26,482 bases of DNA, taken from NCBI GenBank assembly GCA_043767025.1, contig JAYUHK010000135.1:1-26482 (forward strand). The letters are read 5' to 3'. Shown here in pieces: positions 1 to 7,615 of the stretch. A program made the position numbers and the translations under genes. The DNA is from JAYUHK01 sp043767025 (GTDB taxonomy: Bacteria; Bacteroidota; Bacteroidia; Chitinophagales; Saprospiraceae). Below the pieces are notes generated by a model, which did not search any database, was not told the origin of the DNA, and saw only the letters and a list, made by a program, of their open reading frames with translations. How positions within the stretch are numbered: the first letter of the stretch is position 1; the number at the start of each line of letters is the position of its first letter.

Positions 1-133
1 GCTCGAAACTTTTGAGCGTGGAACACCAAAAAGTATAAACGTCCAGCAGTTGCCGCAGGGAATTTACTTCGTGGCAGCTAAAAGTGCGGACGGCAGACAG
101 CTCAAATCAGTCAAATTTGTAAAAATAGAATAA
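1..133 (+). CDS. C-terminal end of a T9SS-sorted secreted protein (partial)
   Basis: This is the last 43 codons of a gene that begins outside the window; the stop is at 131-133. The visible peptide carries QQLPQGIYFVAAKS, typical of a type A T9SS C-terminal sorting domain, which directs export across the outer membrane and is then cleaved. It is about 92% identical at DNA level (11 differences in 133) to the end of the next gene at 927-1059, with an unbroken 62-base identical run at 41-102. The two genes are therefore tandem paralogues, at least in this domain. The function of the rest of the protein cannot be seen. Confidence 0.8.
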   Translation, partial: LETFERGTPKSINVQQLPQGIYFVAAKSADGRQLKSVKFVKIE

Positions 134-157
134 GGTTTTTCATATTTTTTACTTGCC

Positions 158-196
158 TCAAGTGGAGTACTTTTTTGTACTCCACTTGATTTTTTT
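158..196 (+). terminator. Intrinsic terminator after the partial T9SS cargo gene
   Basis: A perfect 13-bp stem (158-170 paired with 177-189) with a six-T loop is followed by seven T residues (190-196). It lies 24 bases after the stop at 133 and separates the two paralogues into independent transcripts. Confidence 0.85.
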
Positions 197-216
197 CAAT
201 TTCTAAACAAAAAAAC

Positions 217-1059
217 ATGAAAAAGATAATACTACATCTAATTTTTTTGGTTGTACTCCAACAAATAGGATTTGCACAATATCTAAAAATCGTAGCAACC
301 GATATAGACTATGTTAGCGATACGGTCGTAATACAGTACAATAATAATGCGACTATTGGACTCGACCCAAGCAAGGGAGAGGTTGATTTGACCAATATTC
401 CGATTACAACTGAAAAATATCTCAGAATTCGACAGCGCGACTCTGCACATTTTAGCTGTCTGTATCAACTTTATCAAGATTCTGTGGGCTATCAACCCAT
501 CTATTTTCCAGTTAGTTTTGATTCTCGCATCAACAAGCGAAAACCAATAGCCAATAATTTGGCAAATAGAAGTTTTGAAATCAACTGCGGCGATAGAGAT
601 GTTTATTACATATTGATGTATTCCAACCAAAACATAAAGGACATTATTGAACGAATAGATGTTATCACCGAATGTTCGCCCGTCACGCGCGACCAACTTT
701 GGGCTGCCGCTGGAACATATTGCGGAGCTACTTCACTGACTACAAAAATTAGCGGACTGCATATTACGTTCAAAAATAGTATTTTCACAGCGACAGACGA
801 CGTAATAAATACAGAAAACGAACTAAACTTGACATCAAATGTAGTCAGTCACGAAATAGTCGTAAAAAGTGAAAAAAGCGACGGGGTGCTTTATGTTCTT
901 AATTCATTGGGTCAGCAAGTGCTACCGCTCGAAACTTTTGAGCGTGAAACGCCAAAAAGTATAAATGTCCAGCAGTTGCCGCAGGGAATTTACTTCGTGG
1001 CAGCTAAAAGTGCGGACGGCAGACAGCTAAAGCCAAGCAAATTTATCAAAATGGAATAA
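217..1059 (+). CDS. Secreted protein with T9SS C-terminal sorting domain, function unknown
   Basis: This 280-residue protein has an N-terminal signal peptide (about residues 1-20, hydrophobic, ending GFAQ) for Sec export. A middle region of about 190 residues matches no family I recognise. The C-terminal 70 residues form a T9SS type A sorting domain with LYVLNSLGQQV and LPQGIYFVAAK. It should be carried through the outer membrane by the T9SS and cleaved or anchored. The middle region has several cysteines (in SFEINCGDRD, TECSP and TYCGA) that could form disulfides. The last 133 bases nearly duplicate the end of the preceding gene. The start at 217 is chosen because it begins the signal peptide directly. 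It stands alone between two terminators. The ligand or substrate is unknown. Confidence 0.85.
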   Translation: MKKIILHLIFLVVLQQIGFAQYLKIVATDIDYVSDTVVIQYNNNATIGLDPSKGEVDLTNIPITTEKYLRIRQRDSAHFSCLYQLYQDSVGYQPIYFPVSFDSRINKRKPIANNLANRSFEINCGDRDVYYILMYSNQNIKDIIERIDVITECSPVTRDQLWAAAGTYCGATSLTTKISGLHITFKNSIFTATDDVINTENELNLTSNVVSHEIVVKSEKSDGVLYVLNSLGQQVLPLETFERETPKSINVQQLPQGIYFVAAKSADGRQLKPSKFIKME

Positions 1060-1086
1060 AAAAAATTCCCTTTCCCCCCCAAAAGT

Positions 1087-1125
1087 CCGTCGCTCGAAAT
1101 GTGTTTTCGAGCGACGGTTTTTTTT
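1087..1125 (+). terminator. Intrinsic terminator after the second T9SS cargo gene
   Basis: A 13-bp perfect stem (1087-1099 with 1105-1117) has a five-base loop and is followed by eight T residues at 1118-1125. It isolates the cargo gene from the downstream lipoprotein operon. Confidence 0.85.
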
Positions 1126-1138
1126 GTGGTAATTTTTT

Positions 1139-1146
1139 TATCTTTG
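1139..1146 (+). promoter_or_regulatory. Bacteroidota -7 box (TATCTTTG)
   Basis: TATCTTTG fits the Bacteroidota -7 consensus TAnnTTTG and lies 33 bases before the ATG at 1180. No TTG lies at the usual 19-21 base distance upstream, where the terminator sits, so the -33 element is weak. It is the most likely promoter for the lipoprotein-dipeptidase-lptE run. Confidence 0.55.
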
Positions 1147-1179
1147 CACACAAGAATATTTACAACAAAAGTACAAAGC

Positions 1180-1878
1180 ATGAAAAAAAATCAATTTCTT
1201 AACATTTTTATCGCCGCCGCAGTGTTGGCGAGTGGTTGCCAATCCAATTTTTTTAAATCGAAACCGACTTTATTCGCCAACTATTATGTGCGCTACTCGC
1301 AGGACGGCACGCGGACGAGGGCGGAAGTTGGCTTTTTTGAAGGCGACTCGGTGCGCACCGCAGAGCCGAAAGCATTTTCGAGCGTTTTTTTTCAGCAGGG
1401 CGCAATGAACCCCAAACGCATCTCCGCTCGCACGCTCCGCTATGAAGCCGAAAACAGTGCCGACTATCCGAATACTTTTTCGTTCAGGTACAAACGAGAA
1501 AACAGCAAATCGGAGGAAGAAAAACAGGACTTGACGATGAGCGCGCTGCGGGAGTTTGCGGCAGAAAACGGCGTGGTCAGCAAAACAAAAGGCGTAAAAC
1601 TGAGCTGGAAAGACGACGCACTCGCCGAAGGCGAAGGCTTGGTATTGCTTTTTTCGGACAGAAACGGCGCAACCGCCGAAGTCGCACTATCAGGTCCGAC
1701 CTCCGCCACAGAGGCGAGCGTGGGAGTCGGCAATCGGCTACAAAATTTTGCCGAAGGCGAAGGCGGCAAACTCGCACTCGTCAAAAAACAAATCCGCCGC
1801 GGACAGGAATCCAAAAAACAGTGGGTCACACAGATGGAATTTTATACCAAAACGATAGCCGTAACAATAGTAGAATGA
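1180..1878 (+). CDS. Putative envelope lipoprotein, unknown function
   Basis: This 232-residue protein has a lipoprotein signal peptide (residues 1-19) ending ASGC, so Cys20 would be lipidated. An upstream in-frame ATG at 1099 is rejected: it lies inside the preceding terminator, and the signal peptide begins exactly at 1180, just after the -7 box. The mature part starts with FANYYVRYSQDGTRTRAEVGFFEGD and is rich in charged residues and predicted beta strands. I recognise no family. The stop overlaps the start of the dipeptidase gene in an ATGA (1875-1878), which implies translational coupling and perhaps a shared role in the periplasm or outer membrane. GC-rich codons resemble those of the neighbours, so there is no sign of recent transfer. 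Confidence 0.75.
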   Translation: MKKNQFLNIFIAAAVLASGCQSNFFKSKPTLFANYYVRYSQDGTRTRAEVGFFEGDSVRTAEPKAFSSVFFQQGAMNPKRISARTLRYEAENSADYPNTFSFRYKRENSKSEEEKQDLTMSALREFAAENGVVSKTKGVKLSWKDDALAEGEGLVLLFSDRNGATAEVALSGPTSATEASVGVGNRLQNFAEGEGGKLALVKKQIRRGQESKKQWVTQMEFYTKTIAVTIVE

Positions 1879-2501
1879 TGAAAAAATATATGCAGTTTTT
1901 TTTCGTTGTAGCCTTCACAACCGCTCCTTTTTTGGCGACAAGTCAAGGCGAAGGCTGGACGGATATTCAGACTTTGGACAGCACGATTCGGATAGATATT
2001 CGCTACGCGACGGCGAATAATTTTATGAAAAAGAAAATTTACGACTGTCCGCGCTGTGTGCTTCGCCCAGAAGTGGCGGTGGCGGTGGCGGCAGCGCATC
2101 GGCAATTAGCGAAGCAAGGTCTGGGACTGAAAATGTACGACTGCTACCGTCCGCGACCGTATCAGCAAAAACTTTGGGACATTATGCCCGACGACCGCTA
2201 CGTCACGCCGCCCGCACAAGGCTCTATGCACAACCGTGGCGCAGCAGTGGACTTGACGCTCGTGCGGCTCGCTACGGGCGAGGAGTTGGAGATGGGAACG
2301 CCGTACGATTTTTTTGGAGAAAAAGCCTACCAGACTTGTACCGATTTGCCAAAAAATGTCCTCGAAAATCGCCGCCTGCTCAACGAAACACTGGAGCAAG
2401 TAGGATTCAAAAAAATACGGACGGAATGGTGGCATTTTTCTTACACGAAAAAAAAATATCCGCTTTCGGACTCGCTTTGGAAATGCGACGAAAAAAAATA
2501 A
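1875..2501 (+). CDS. ddpX: D-alanyl-D-alanine dipeptidase (VanX/DdpX family, M15D)
   Basis: This protein should hydrolyse D-Ala-D-Ala in the periplasm, linking to peptidoglycan turnover and D-alanine recycling; in some bacteria the family (VanX) contributes to glycopeptide resistance. With the start at 1875 it has 208 residues, including a signal peptide (about 1-23, ending ATSQ). Zinc ligands are visible as SMHNRGAAVD (His119, Asp126) and EWWH (His187), with Glu184 as catalytic base and Arg92 in YRPRPYQ. All key residues of the family are kept. The start at 1875 is preferred over 1821 because it begins the signal peptide and overlaps the previous stop in ATGA. No vanH/vanA-type ligase is nearby, so a housekeeping peptide-recycling role is more likely than resistance. 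Confidence 0.88.
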   Translation: MMKKYMQFFFVVAFTTAPFLATSQGEGWTDIQTLDSTIRIDIRYATANNFMKKKIYDCPRCVLRPEVAVAVAAAHRQLAKQGLGLKMYDCYRPRPYQQKLWDIMPDDRYVTPPAQGSMHNRGAAVDLTLVRLATGEELEMGTPYDFFGEKAYQTCTDLPKNVLENRRLLNETLEQVGFKKIRTEWWHFSYTKKKYPLSDSLWKCDEKK

Positions 2502-2525
2502 TTTTTCAAAAAATACAACTAAAAT

Positions 2526-3038
2526 ATGTCAGCAATCCGCCGAAAAATAAATTATATTTGGCTGCCGATGCTCGCTATTTGCTTGCAAACTGGCTGCTAT
2601 TCGCTCAAAGGAACGAGTGTTCCGCCCGATGTCAATACGTTCAATGTGGCGCAGTTTGAAAACAAAGCACTCAACGCGCCGCCCGCTTTGCAGCAGGTTT
2701 TTACGGAGCGACTGAAAGTAAAAATACTCAACGAGTCGCGGCTTACTTTCCGTCGGGAGGAGTCGGACATTGAGTTTTCGGGAGCTATCACGGACTTTCG
2801 TGTGAGTTCGGTGGCACCGATAGCGGGAGCCGTGACGGCGTTCAACCAACTTGATATTGTGGTGTTGGTAGAGTACGTGAACCGCAAAAATGAGCGCAAA
2901 AACTGGAAAACTTCGTTCAACCGTTTCTATCAGTTTCCGAGCGATGCGAATTTGAGCGACAAGCAAGACGTTTACATCAAGGCAATCAATGACTTGTTGG
3001 TAGAAGATATTTTTAAAAAGTCATTTGAAGATTGGTAG
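2526..3038 (+). CDS. lptE: LptE family outer-membrane lipoprotein (LPS assembly)
   Basis: LptE plugs the LptD barrel that inserts lipopolysaccharide into the outer leaflet. This 170-residue protein has a short hydrophobic N-terminus and a relaxed lipobox, LQTGC, giving Cys24 as the lipidated residue. It then shows the Bacteroidota LptE signature: CYSLKGTSVPPDV, VAQFENKAL, an FTERLKVKIL helix, SDIEFSGAITDFRV, the QLDIVVLVEYVNRKNE strand and a terminal VEDIFKKSFEDW. Length and order match the family. It begins 24 bases after the dipeptidase and 87 bases before porZ. PorZ binds anionic LPS in Porphyromonas, so LPS export and T9SS surface attachment sit side by side here. The start could also be Met15 at 2568; 2526 is used because Arg5, Arg6 and Lys7 give a normal signal-peptide n-region. 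Confidence 0.85.
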   Translation: MSAIRRKINYIWLPMLAICLQTGCYSLKGTSVPPDVNTFNVAQFENKALNAPPALQQVFTERLKVKILNESRLTFRREESDIEFSGAITDFRVSSVAPIAGAVTAFNQLDIVVLVEYVNRKNERKNWKTSFNRFYQFPSDANLSDKQDVYIKAINDLLVEDIFKKSFEDW

Positions 3039-3125
3039 AAAAAAAATCGTAAAATTCTTAAAAAACCACAGCGCAACAATATTTTTAGCAGTTGGGCGGT
3101 TTGAATTTTTAATAAAAAAAGACGC

Positions 3126-5447
3126 ATGAAAAATTTAGTCAAAACAATCCTTTCGCTCGCATTTTTTGGTGCTGCCAACGTCGCTCTCGCCCAAGATTTT
3201 GACCTCAAAATCGGCGACTGGAAGTCGTACCTGCCTTACCAACAAGGAAAATATGTCACTCAAAGCGATAAAAAAGTATTTTATACGACTCCTTTTTCTG
3301 TAGTAGCGGTTGATAAAGAGGATTTTTCGACCGAGTTTTTTTCAAAAGTCAATCGCTTAAACGACGCAGGCGTAGCGTTCTCAAAGTTCAATCCAGCGAA
3401 CAATACACTGGCGGTCATCTACAACAACAGCAACATTGACCTCCTGAAACCCAATGGAAATACAGTCAATTTGAGCGACGTAAAACTCAACAATACGATA
3501 ATAGGCGACAAGCGCATCAACGATATTTATTTTGAAAACAATCGCCTCGCCTATCTTTCTTGCGGCTTTGGGGTTTTGCAGTTGGACATGGTGCGCAACG
3601 AATTTTTGATTACCGTATTTACAAATTTAAAGGTAAACGCTGTCACAATTTTTAAAGATTCTATCTATGCAGCTACCGAAAAAGGGATTTACCGAGTGTC
3701 ACGAAATGGCAACAATTTAGCAGATTTTGGTACTTGGCAACGCTTGGACGAAACAGACGGCTTTCCGATGGGCGACTATTCTTCTACGGCTTTGGTGTCC
3801 TTCAACGGAAAACTGTATTTGGACATCAACAGTGCTTTGTGTCGCTACGAAAATGGTTTGCTCACGACCGTTTTTTACAAACCGCACGCCCGAATTAGTT
3901 ATATCAGTGCAGACGGCGGACATCTTTTAATGGGATATTTTGGTAACGGCGAGCCGGGACAATTTTGGCGCGGATATATTTTTGATACCGACGAAACTCG
4001 CCACGACGCAGGCGACAACTGTGTAAATGGTCCGTTTTATGCCGTAGAAGACCAAAAAGGTCGGATTTGGTACGCCGACGAGCAACGAAATTTTAGAATG
4101 TCGGACAACACTTACGGTAGTTGCAAACAGTTTTCTTACAATTCTCCGTACTCTCATAACGTCACTAAATTGGCTTTTTCGGACAGCACTTTGTGGGTCG
4201 CTTCGGGAGGAGTGGACCAGTCCGACTCTCGAAGATACCGCAGCGACGGCGGTTTTTATCTCAAAGAAAACGAATGGAAAGCCGTCAATCGCTTCAACAA
4301 TACATTGTTGGATTCTTTTCAGACGACCGATTTTTATACAGTAGCCGCTCACCCAAGCAAAAATTTGGCATATTATGGCACACTTTGGAACGGTATCGTA
4401 GAGTTTGACCCTGTTACAAAAGGTGTTTTTATTTTCAATAGAAAAAACTCTACCTTACAGGGAGCTATCGGCGACGACGCTCGCGAAATCGTCACGGGAC
4501 TTGCTTTTGACAAAGACGAAAACTTATGGGTCAGCAATCAAGGCGCGGCAGAAGCTATTTCGGTGCGCAAAAAAGACGGCACTTGGCGTAAATTCACTGC
4601 GCCCGGAGCAAACAGCAATCTCTGGCAAGTCGTGATTGACGACAATGGCTACAAGTGGTTTGCCTGCCGCGACGCAGGGCTTTTGGTCTATGACTCTGGC
4701 AAAAATATAGACGCCACAGGCGATGATAATTTTAAACTTTACACGACCACCAACAGCAAAATCGGAGGCAGAGTGAATTGTGTCGCCAAAGATTTGAACG
4801 GCGATATGTGGGTAGGGACTACGAAGGGCGCAACCGTTTTTGAGTGTTCGCCCTTTTCGGCAAGCTGTAAAGGCAACAACAGAATCGTGCTACAAGACGG
4901 TATTCCCGCTTATTTGCTCGAAAGCGAAACGGTGAATTGTATCGCGATAGACGGAGCTAACCGCAAATGGTTTGGCACTACCAACGGCATTTTTGTCCAA
5001 TCTCCCAACGGAGAGGAACAAGTTGCTCGCTTTACGACCGCCAACAGTCCGCTCTTTGACAATAATATTTTGGATATTACTATTCAGCCCAACACAGGCG
5101 AGGTGTTTATTGGCACCAACAAAGGTATTTTGTCTTATCGTGGCGAAGCCATCACGGGCGGTCTTACGCACGACTCGCAGGTGTACGCCTTTCCCAATCC
5201 TGTCCGCCCCGACTACACGGGACCCATCGCTATCAAAGGTTTGGCGCAAGACGCGGACATCAAAATTACGGACGTACAGGGGCAACTCGTGTATGCTACG
5301 AAGGCTCTCGGCGGACAAGCTATTTGGGACGGACGTGACTACACGGGACGGCGAGCGGCGAGCGGAGTCTATCTCGTGTATGCTACGGCGGTCCGAAATG
5401 CCAATAATCCAGAGGCTGTCGTCACCAAGATTTTGATTGTGAATTAA
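3126..5447 (+). CDS. porZ: T9SS attachment-complex protein PorZ (beta-propeller)
   Basis: PorZ is a surface protein of the T9SS attachment complex (PorU-PorV-PorQ-PorZ); in Porphyromonas it delivers anionic LPS to the sortase PorU. This 773-residue protein has a signal peptide (residues 1-22, ending ALAQ). The PorZ N-terminal motif follows (IGDWKSYLPYQQGKYVTQ, then VNRLNDAGVAFSKFNP). Two-component-regulator-type propeller blades run through the middle, recognisable by repeats such as DKDENLWVSNQG, DDNGYKWFACRDAGLLVYD, DLNGDMWVGTTKGATVF and DGANRKWFGTTNGIFV. The last 85 residues (from YAFPNPVRPDY) form a T9SS sorting or FlgD-like domain. Length fits the family. The gene ends at 5447, where a 115-bp R1 repeat begins. 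It may be read from the lptE transcript or from its own promoter in the 87-base gap. Confidence 0.9.
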   Translation: MKNLVKTILSLAFFGAANVALAQDFDLKIGDWKSYLPYQQGKYVTQSDKKVFYTTPFSVVAVDKEDFSTEFFSKVNRLNDAGVAFSKFNPANNTLAVIYNNSNIDLLKPNGNTVNLSDVKLNNTIIGDKRINDIYFENNRLAYLSCGFGVLQLDMVRNEFLITVFTNLKVNAVTIFKDSIYAATEKGIYRVSRNGNNLADFGTWQRLDETDGFPMGDYSSTALVSFNGKLYLDINSALCRYENGLLTTVFYKPHARISYISADGGHLLMGYFGNGEPGQFWRGYIFDTDETRHDAGDNCVNGPFYAVEDQKGRIWYADEQRNFRMSDNTYGSCKQFSYNSPYSHNVTKLAFSDSTLWVASGGVDQSDSRRYRSDGGFYLKENEWKAVNRFNNTLLDSFQTTDFYTVAAHPSKNLAYYGTLWNGIVEFDPVTKGVFIFNRKNSTLQGAIGDDAREIVTGLAFDKDENLWVSNQGAAEAISVRKKDGTWRKFTAPGANSNLWQVVIDDNGYKWFACRDAGLLVYDSGKNIDATGDDNFKLYTTTNSKIGGRVNCVAKDLNGDMWVGTTKGATVFECSPFSASCKGNNRIVLQDGIPAYLLESETVNCIAIDGANRKWFGTTNGIFVQSPNGEEQVARFTTANSPLFDNNILDITIQPNTGEVFIGTNKGILSYRGEAITGGLTHDSQVYAFPNPVRPDYTGPIAIKGLAQDADIKITDVQGQLVYATKALGGQAIWDGRDYTGRRAASGVYLVYATAVRNANNPEAVVTKILIVN

Positions 5448-5561
5448 ATGCTATTAAGTAGTTGTAAGTTTTTAGTTTTTAATTTTGAGTCATCATAAAC
5501 TGTTGAAAATCAACGAATTATGTCGAATATTAAACGTCATCTATTTATGTGCATGAACTTA
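5447..5561 (+). repeat. Dispersed intergenic repeat R1, copy A
   Basis: This 115-base AT-rich element begins on the last base of the porZ stop codon and ends nine bases before the convergent acetyltransferase stop. It is about 93% identical (8 differences in 115) to copy D at 21021-21135 and clearly homologous to reversed copies at 7616-7726 and 16344-16446. It contains two TTTTTAG-like heptamers and a nested stem-loop: CATAA (5494-5498) with TTATG (5518-5522) outside, and GTTG (5502-5505) with CAAC (5511-5514) inside. No open reading frame is present. Confidence 0.85.
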
Positions 5562-5570
5562 GACAGCAAA

Positions 5571-6035
5571 TTACCAGTTTCTGACCATCGGGATATGCGG
5601 AATATCGTCCTCCAAGTAGCCTTCTCCAGACTGTGCGAAACCCAACGAGCCGTAAAATTTTTCTAAATATTGCTGCGCGCCGATTTTTATAGGATATTGG
5701 TCGCCAAATAATCTACGGATTTCTTCGATAGATTTTTCCATTAGTTTTTTTCCAACGCCCGTGCCGCGCACCGAGCTGGCGTTGATGACTCGCCCGATGG
5801 ACGTGTAGCCCTTGTAGGAAATTCCTTCGGGTATCAGCCGAGTGTAAGCTACTAATCGCTGTGTTTCGTCGTAGCAAAATAGATGGTGCGCTTCAAAATC
5901 ACGAATCCCGTCGGCATCTAAATACGGACAATTTTGCTCTACGACAAAAACCTCCTGTCGGAGGACTATCGCTGCGTACAACTCGCGCAGATGGAGGTCG
6001 TCAAAATGTTTGCAAACAAAATGTAGGGTCGTCAT
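5571..6035 (-). CDS. ElaA-type GNAT N-acetyltransferase
   Basis: This 154-residue cytoplasmic protein of the GNAT superfamily transfers an acetyl group from acetyl-CoA to an unknown amine substrate. ElaA-type features are LRQEVFVVEQNCPY (residues 25-38), DFEAHHLFCYD, AYTRLIP, and the acetyl-CoA loop RGTGVGKKLM (90-99) after IGRVI. The tail IGAQQYLEKFYGSLGF followed by YLEDDIPHIPM is characteristic of the family. Full length for ElaA (about 150 residues). It lies 19 bases downstream of the T9SS plug gene on the same strand, so they are probably co-transcribed, and it converges with porZ. The physiological substrate of ElaA proteins is not established. Confidence 0.88.
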   Translation of the reverse strand: MTTLHFVCKHFDDLHLRELYAAIVLRQEVFVVEQNCPYLDADGIRDFEAHHLFCYDETQRLVAYTRLIPEGISYKGYTSIGRVINASSVRGTGVGKKLMEKSIEEIRRLFGDQYPIKIGAQQYLEKFYGSLGFAQSGEGYLEDDIPHIPMVRNW

Positions 6036-6054
6036 ATTTTTTTTTGGTAAAAAA

Positions 6055-7434
6055 TTATTTTCCGCGTGTGGCGGTGCTGCTGAACGAACTGACGGCTATG
6101 AGGCGGTCGTATCGCTCTCCGAAAGGACGATAGTAAACCAAAATACTGTATTCATTGTCTGTTTCGTAGTAGTTGCCTTCTGTTTCTTCGGTATCTAACG
6201 CAGTGGGGTATTCTTTGTGGACGACCGCGTAGGTGTAGTTGTAGTAGCCTTGTTTGAGCAAGATATTGGTTTTGTAAGCTCGTTGCTCGGCATCGTAGGT
6301 CAGTTTGTTGGCTTCGCTTGGCTTCCAATCATTAAATTCGCCCAATACATACAAGTCGGCATTGCTGAACTCCGTCGGGCGGTCGTAGGTAAAAGAAACC
6401 ATCGCGTAGTCAGCAGTAAAGTCGGAGGTGTTCGGATTAGAATTTCTTGTACTTTGATTCGGGCTATTGATATTCAACAAATTCGTAAGTAAATTCGTGC
6501 CGCCACTAACCGAATTGACTACGCCGGGGTCTTCAGAATTTTCTACAATAAAACTGCCGTTGGCATCACGATAGAAAAAATGCACTTCATTCACTCGTTT
6601 TTTTTCGGTAAATAATTTTACACCAAAGCCATTTCTATAGCGAAGAATAGACTCTACAAACTGTGAGTTGAAGCGAAAACTTCTCATATCAAGAACTCGA
6701 AATTCTTTGGACGCTGGAAATGAAATTAAATCTTGATAGTCGAAATCCATGCTTTCTTCGTGGATGAAAAACGGTCTTACGCCCGTTATGGCGTTGTCCC
6801 ATCTGTGATTTTGAAGTACCGTAGCCGACATTTCTATTTTTGGGTTGCGGACGGTCGTGCCTTTGTGAAGCAACGTAAAGTCAATTTCTTGATGCGTTTG
6901 AGTTTTTCCCGTCCCCGCAGGCGGCACCATTGTTGCCAAGATTTGCATTTTGGGTTCTGACACCATAATTCGCCGCGAGAGCACGGGCGTTTTTTCATTG
7001 TTTTCTTCATATACTTTGAGCAAATAATTGCCCGACTTCGTCCATTTGATGTCAGCATTTGGCAACGAAAGATAGTAGTGCGTATATTTGTACAGAGTGT
7101 TGACGGACAGCTGATAGTCGCGGATTAGATTTTCATTGAATCCCGTCAGGTATTCAAAATCTGCCAAGTCGGACGGCTCCCAGTTGGCATTGCAAAGCGT
7201 GAGCGAATAAAGATAGCGTTTCATTTCAGCATCGGTATCGTCAAAATGCAAAGAGATAGAGCCGCCGCCATTTATATCAATCATTGGCAGACTTAAAGGA
7301 AAACCTGTAAGATGACATTTTACGCTCCGAATATTGTCCTGATAGACAGCGTTGGTGTTAGAAAATACGGCTGCTGTTTGCGCAGCCGCGCAGCAAGATG
7401 ACAGCAATAAAAATAACAATAAGTAATTTTTCAT
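6055..7434 (-). CDS. Type IX secretion system plug-domain protein (DUF5103)
   Basis: This 459-residue protein has a signal peptide (about 1-19, ending AAAQ) and matches the Bacteroidota DUF5103 family, now described as a T9SS plug protein that closes the SprA/Sov translocon channel from the periplasm. Supporting motifs are DNIRSVKCHLTG near residue 35, MIDINGGGSISLHFDD, YSLTLCNANWEPSDL with FEYLTGFNENLIRDY, the strand-rich centre with RRIMVSEPKM, and RVLDMRSFRFNSQFVESI. The tail contains FTYDRPTEFSNADLYVLGEFNDW, an early-set-like fold seen in this family. Full length. It heads a short minus-strand unit with the acetyltransferase. A near-consensus -7 box, TATCTTTA, lies at 7458-7465 on this strand without a matching -33. 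Whether it is the actual plug or a paralogue cannot be told from sequence. Confidence 0.85.
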   Translation of the reverse strand: MKNYLLLFLLLSSCCAAAQTAAVFSNTNAVYQDNIRSVKCHLTGFPLSLPMIDINGGGSISLHFDDTDAEMKRYLYSLTLCNANWEPSDLADFEYLTGFNENLIRDYQLSVNTLYKYTHYYLSLPNADIKWTKSGNYLLKVYEENNEKTPVLSRRIMVSEPKMQILATMVPPAGTGKTQTHQEIDFTLLHKGTTVRNPKIEMSATVLQNHRWDNAITGVRPFFIHEESMDFDYQDLISFPASKEFRVLDMRSFRFNSQFVESILRYRNGFGVKLFTEKKRVNEVHFFYRDANGSFIVENSEDPGVVNSVSGGTNLLTNLLNINSPNQSTRNSNPNTSDFTADYAMVSFTYDRPTEFSNADLYVLGEFNDWKPSEANKLTYDAEQRAYKTNILLKQGYYNYTYAVVHKEYPTALDTEETEGNYYETDNEYSILVYYRPFGERYDRLIAVSSFSSTATRGK

Positions 7435-7500
7435 AAAAAAATATTTTGCGTAATCTTTAAAGATAAGGAATCAGAAAAAATAAGATACTTAATTTTTTTC

Positions 7501-7615
7501 AATAAATTCAATCAATAACAAGGCATTTTTGAGGCGCAACGCAGGGCGTTGTAACGAAAAAATAACGCAGTGATTGGTTGCAATTTAGCAGAAAAAATGA
7601 GTAGTTTATTTTAGA
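7501..7615 (+). repeat. Dispersed intergenic repeat R2, copy a
   Basis: This 115-base element lies in the 300-base gap between the plug gene and prfA. It matches the reverse complement of 14653-14766 along its whole length, including shared blocks TTTTTGAGG, ATTGGTT, AAAAATGAGT and GTTTATTTTAGA or its one-base variants. It contains a perfect 6-bp hairpin, CAACGC (7537-7542) with GCGTTG (7546-7551), that is only partly kept in the other copy. No coding potential. It abuts R1 copy B at 7616. The rest of the gap (7435-7500) holds only the weak plug-gene promoter. Confidence 0.75.

Noticed and set aside
1875..2501. Glycopeptide-resistance (VanX) operon
   Set aside because: Only the dipeptidase is present; no VanH-like dehydrogenase, VanA-like ligase or VanRS regulator is nearby.
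2174..2659. A 161-residue plus-strand frame spanning the dipeptidase and lptE
   Set aside because: It overlaps two genes with clear family motifs in another frame and has Arg-rich shadow composition.
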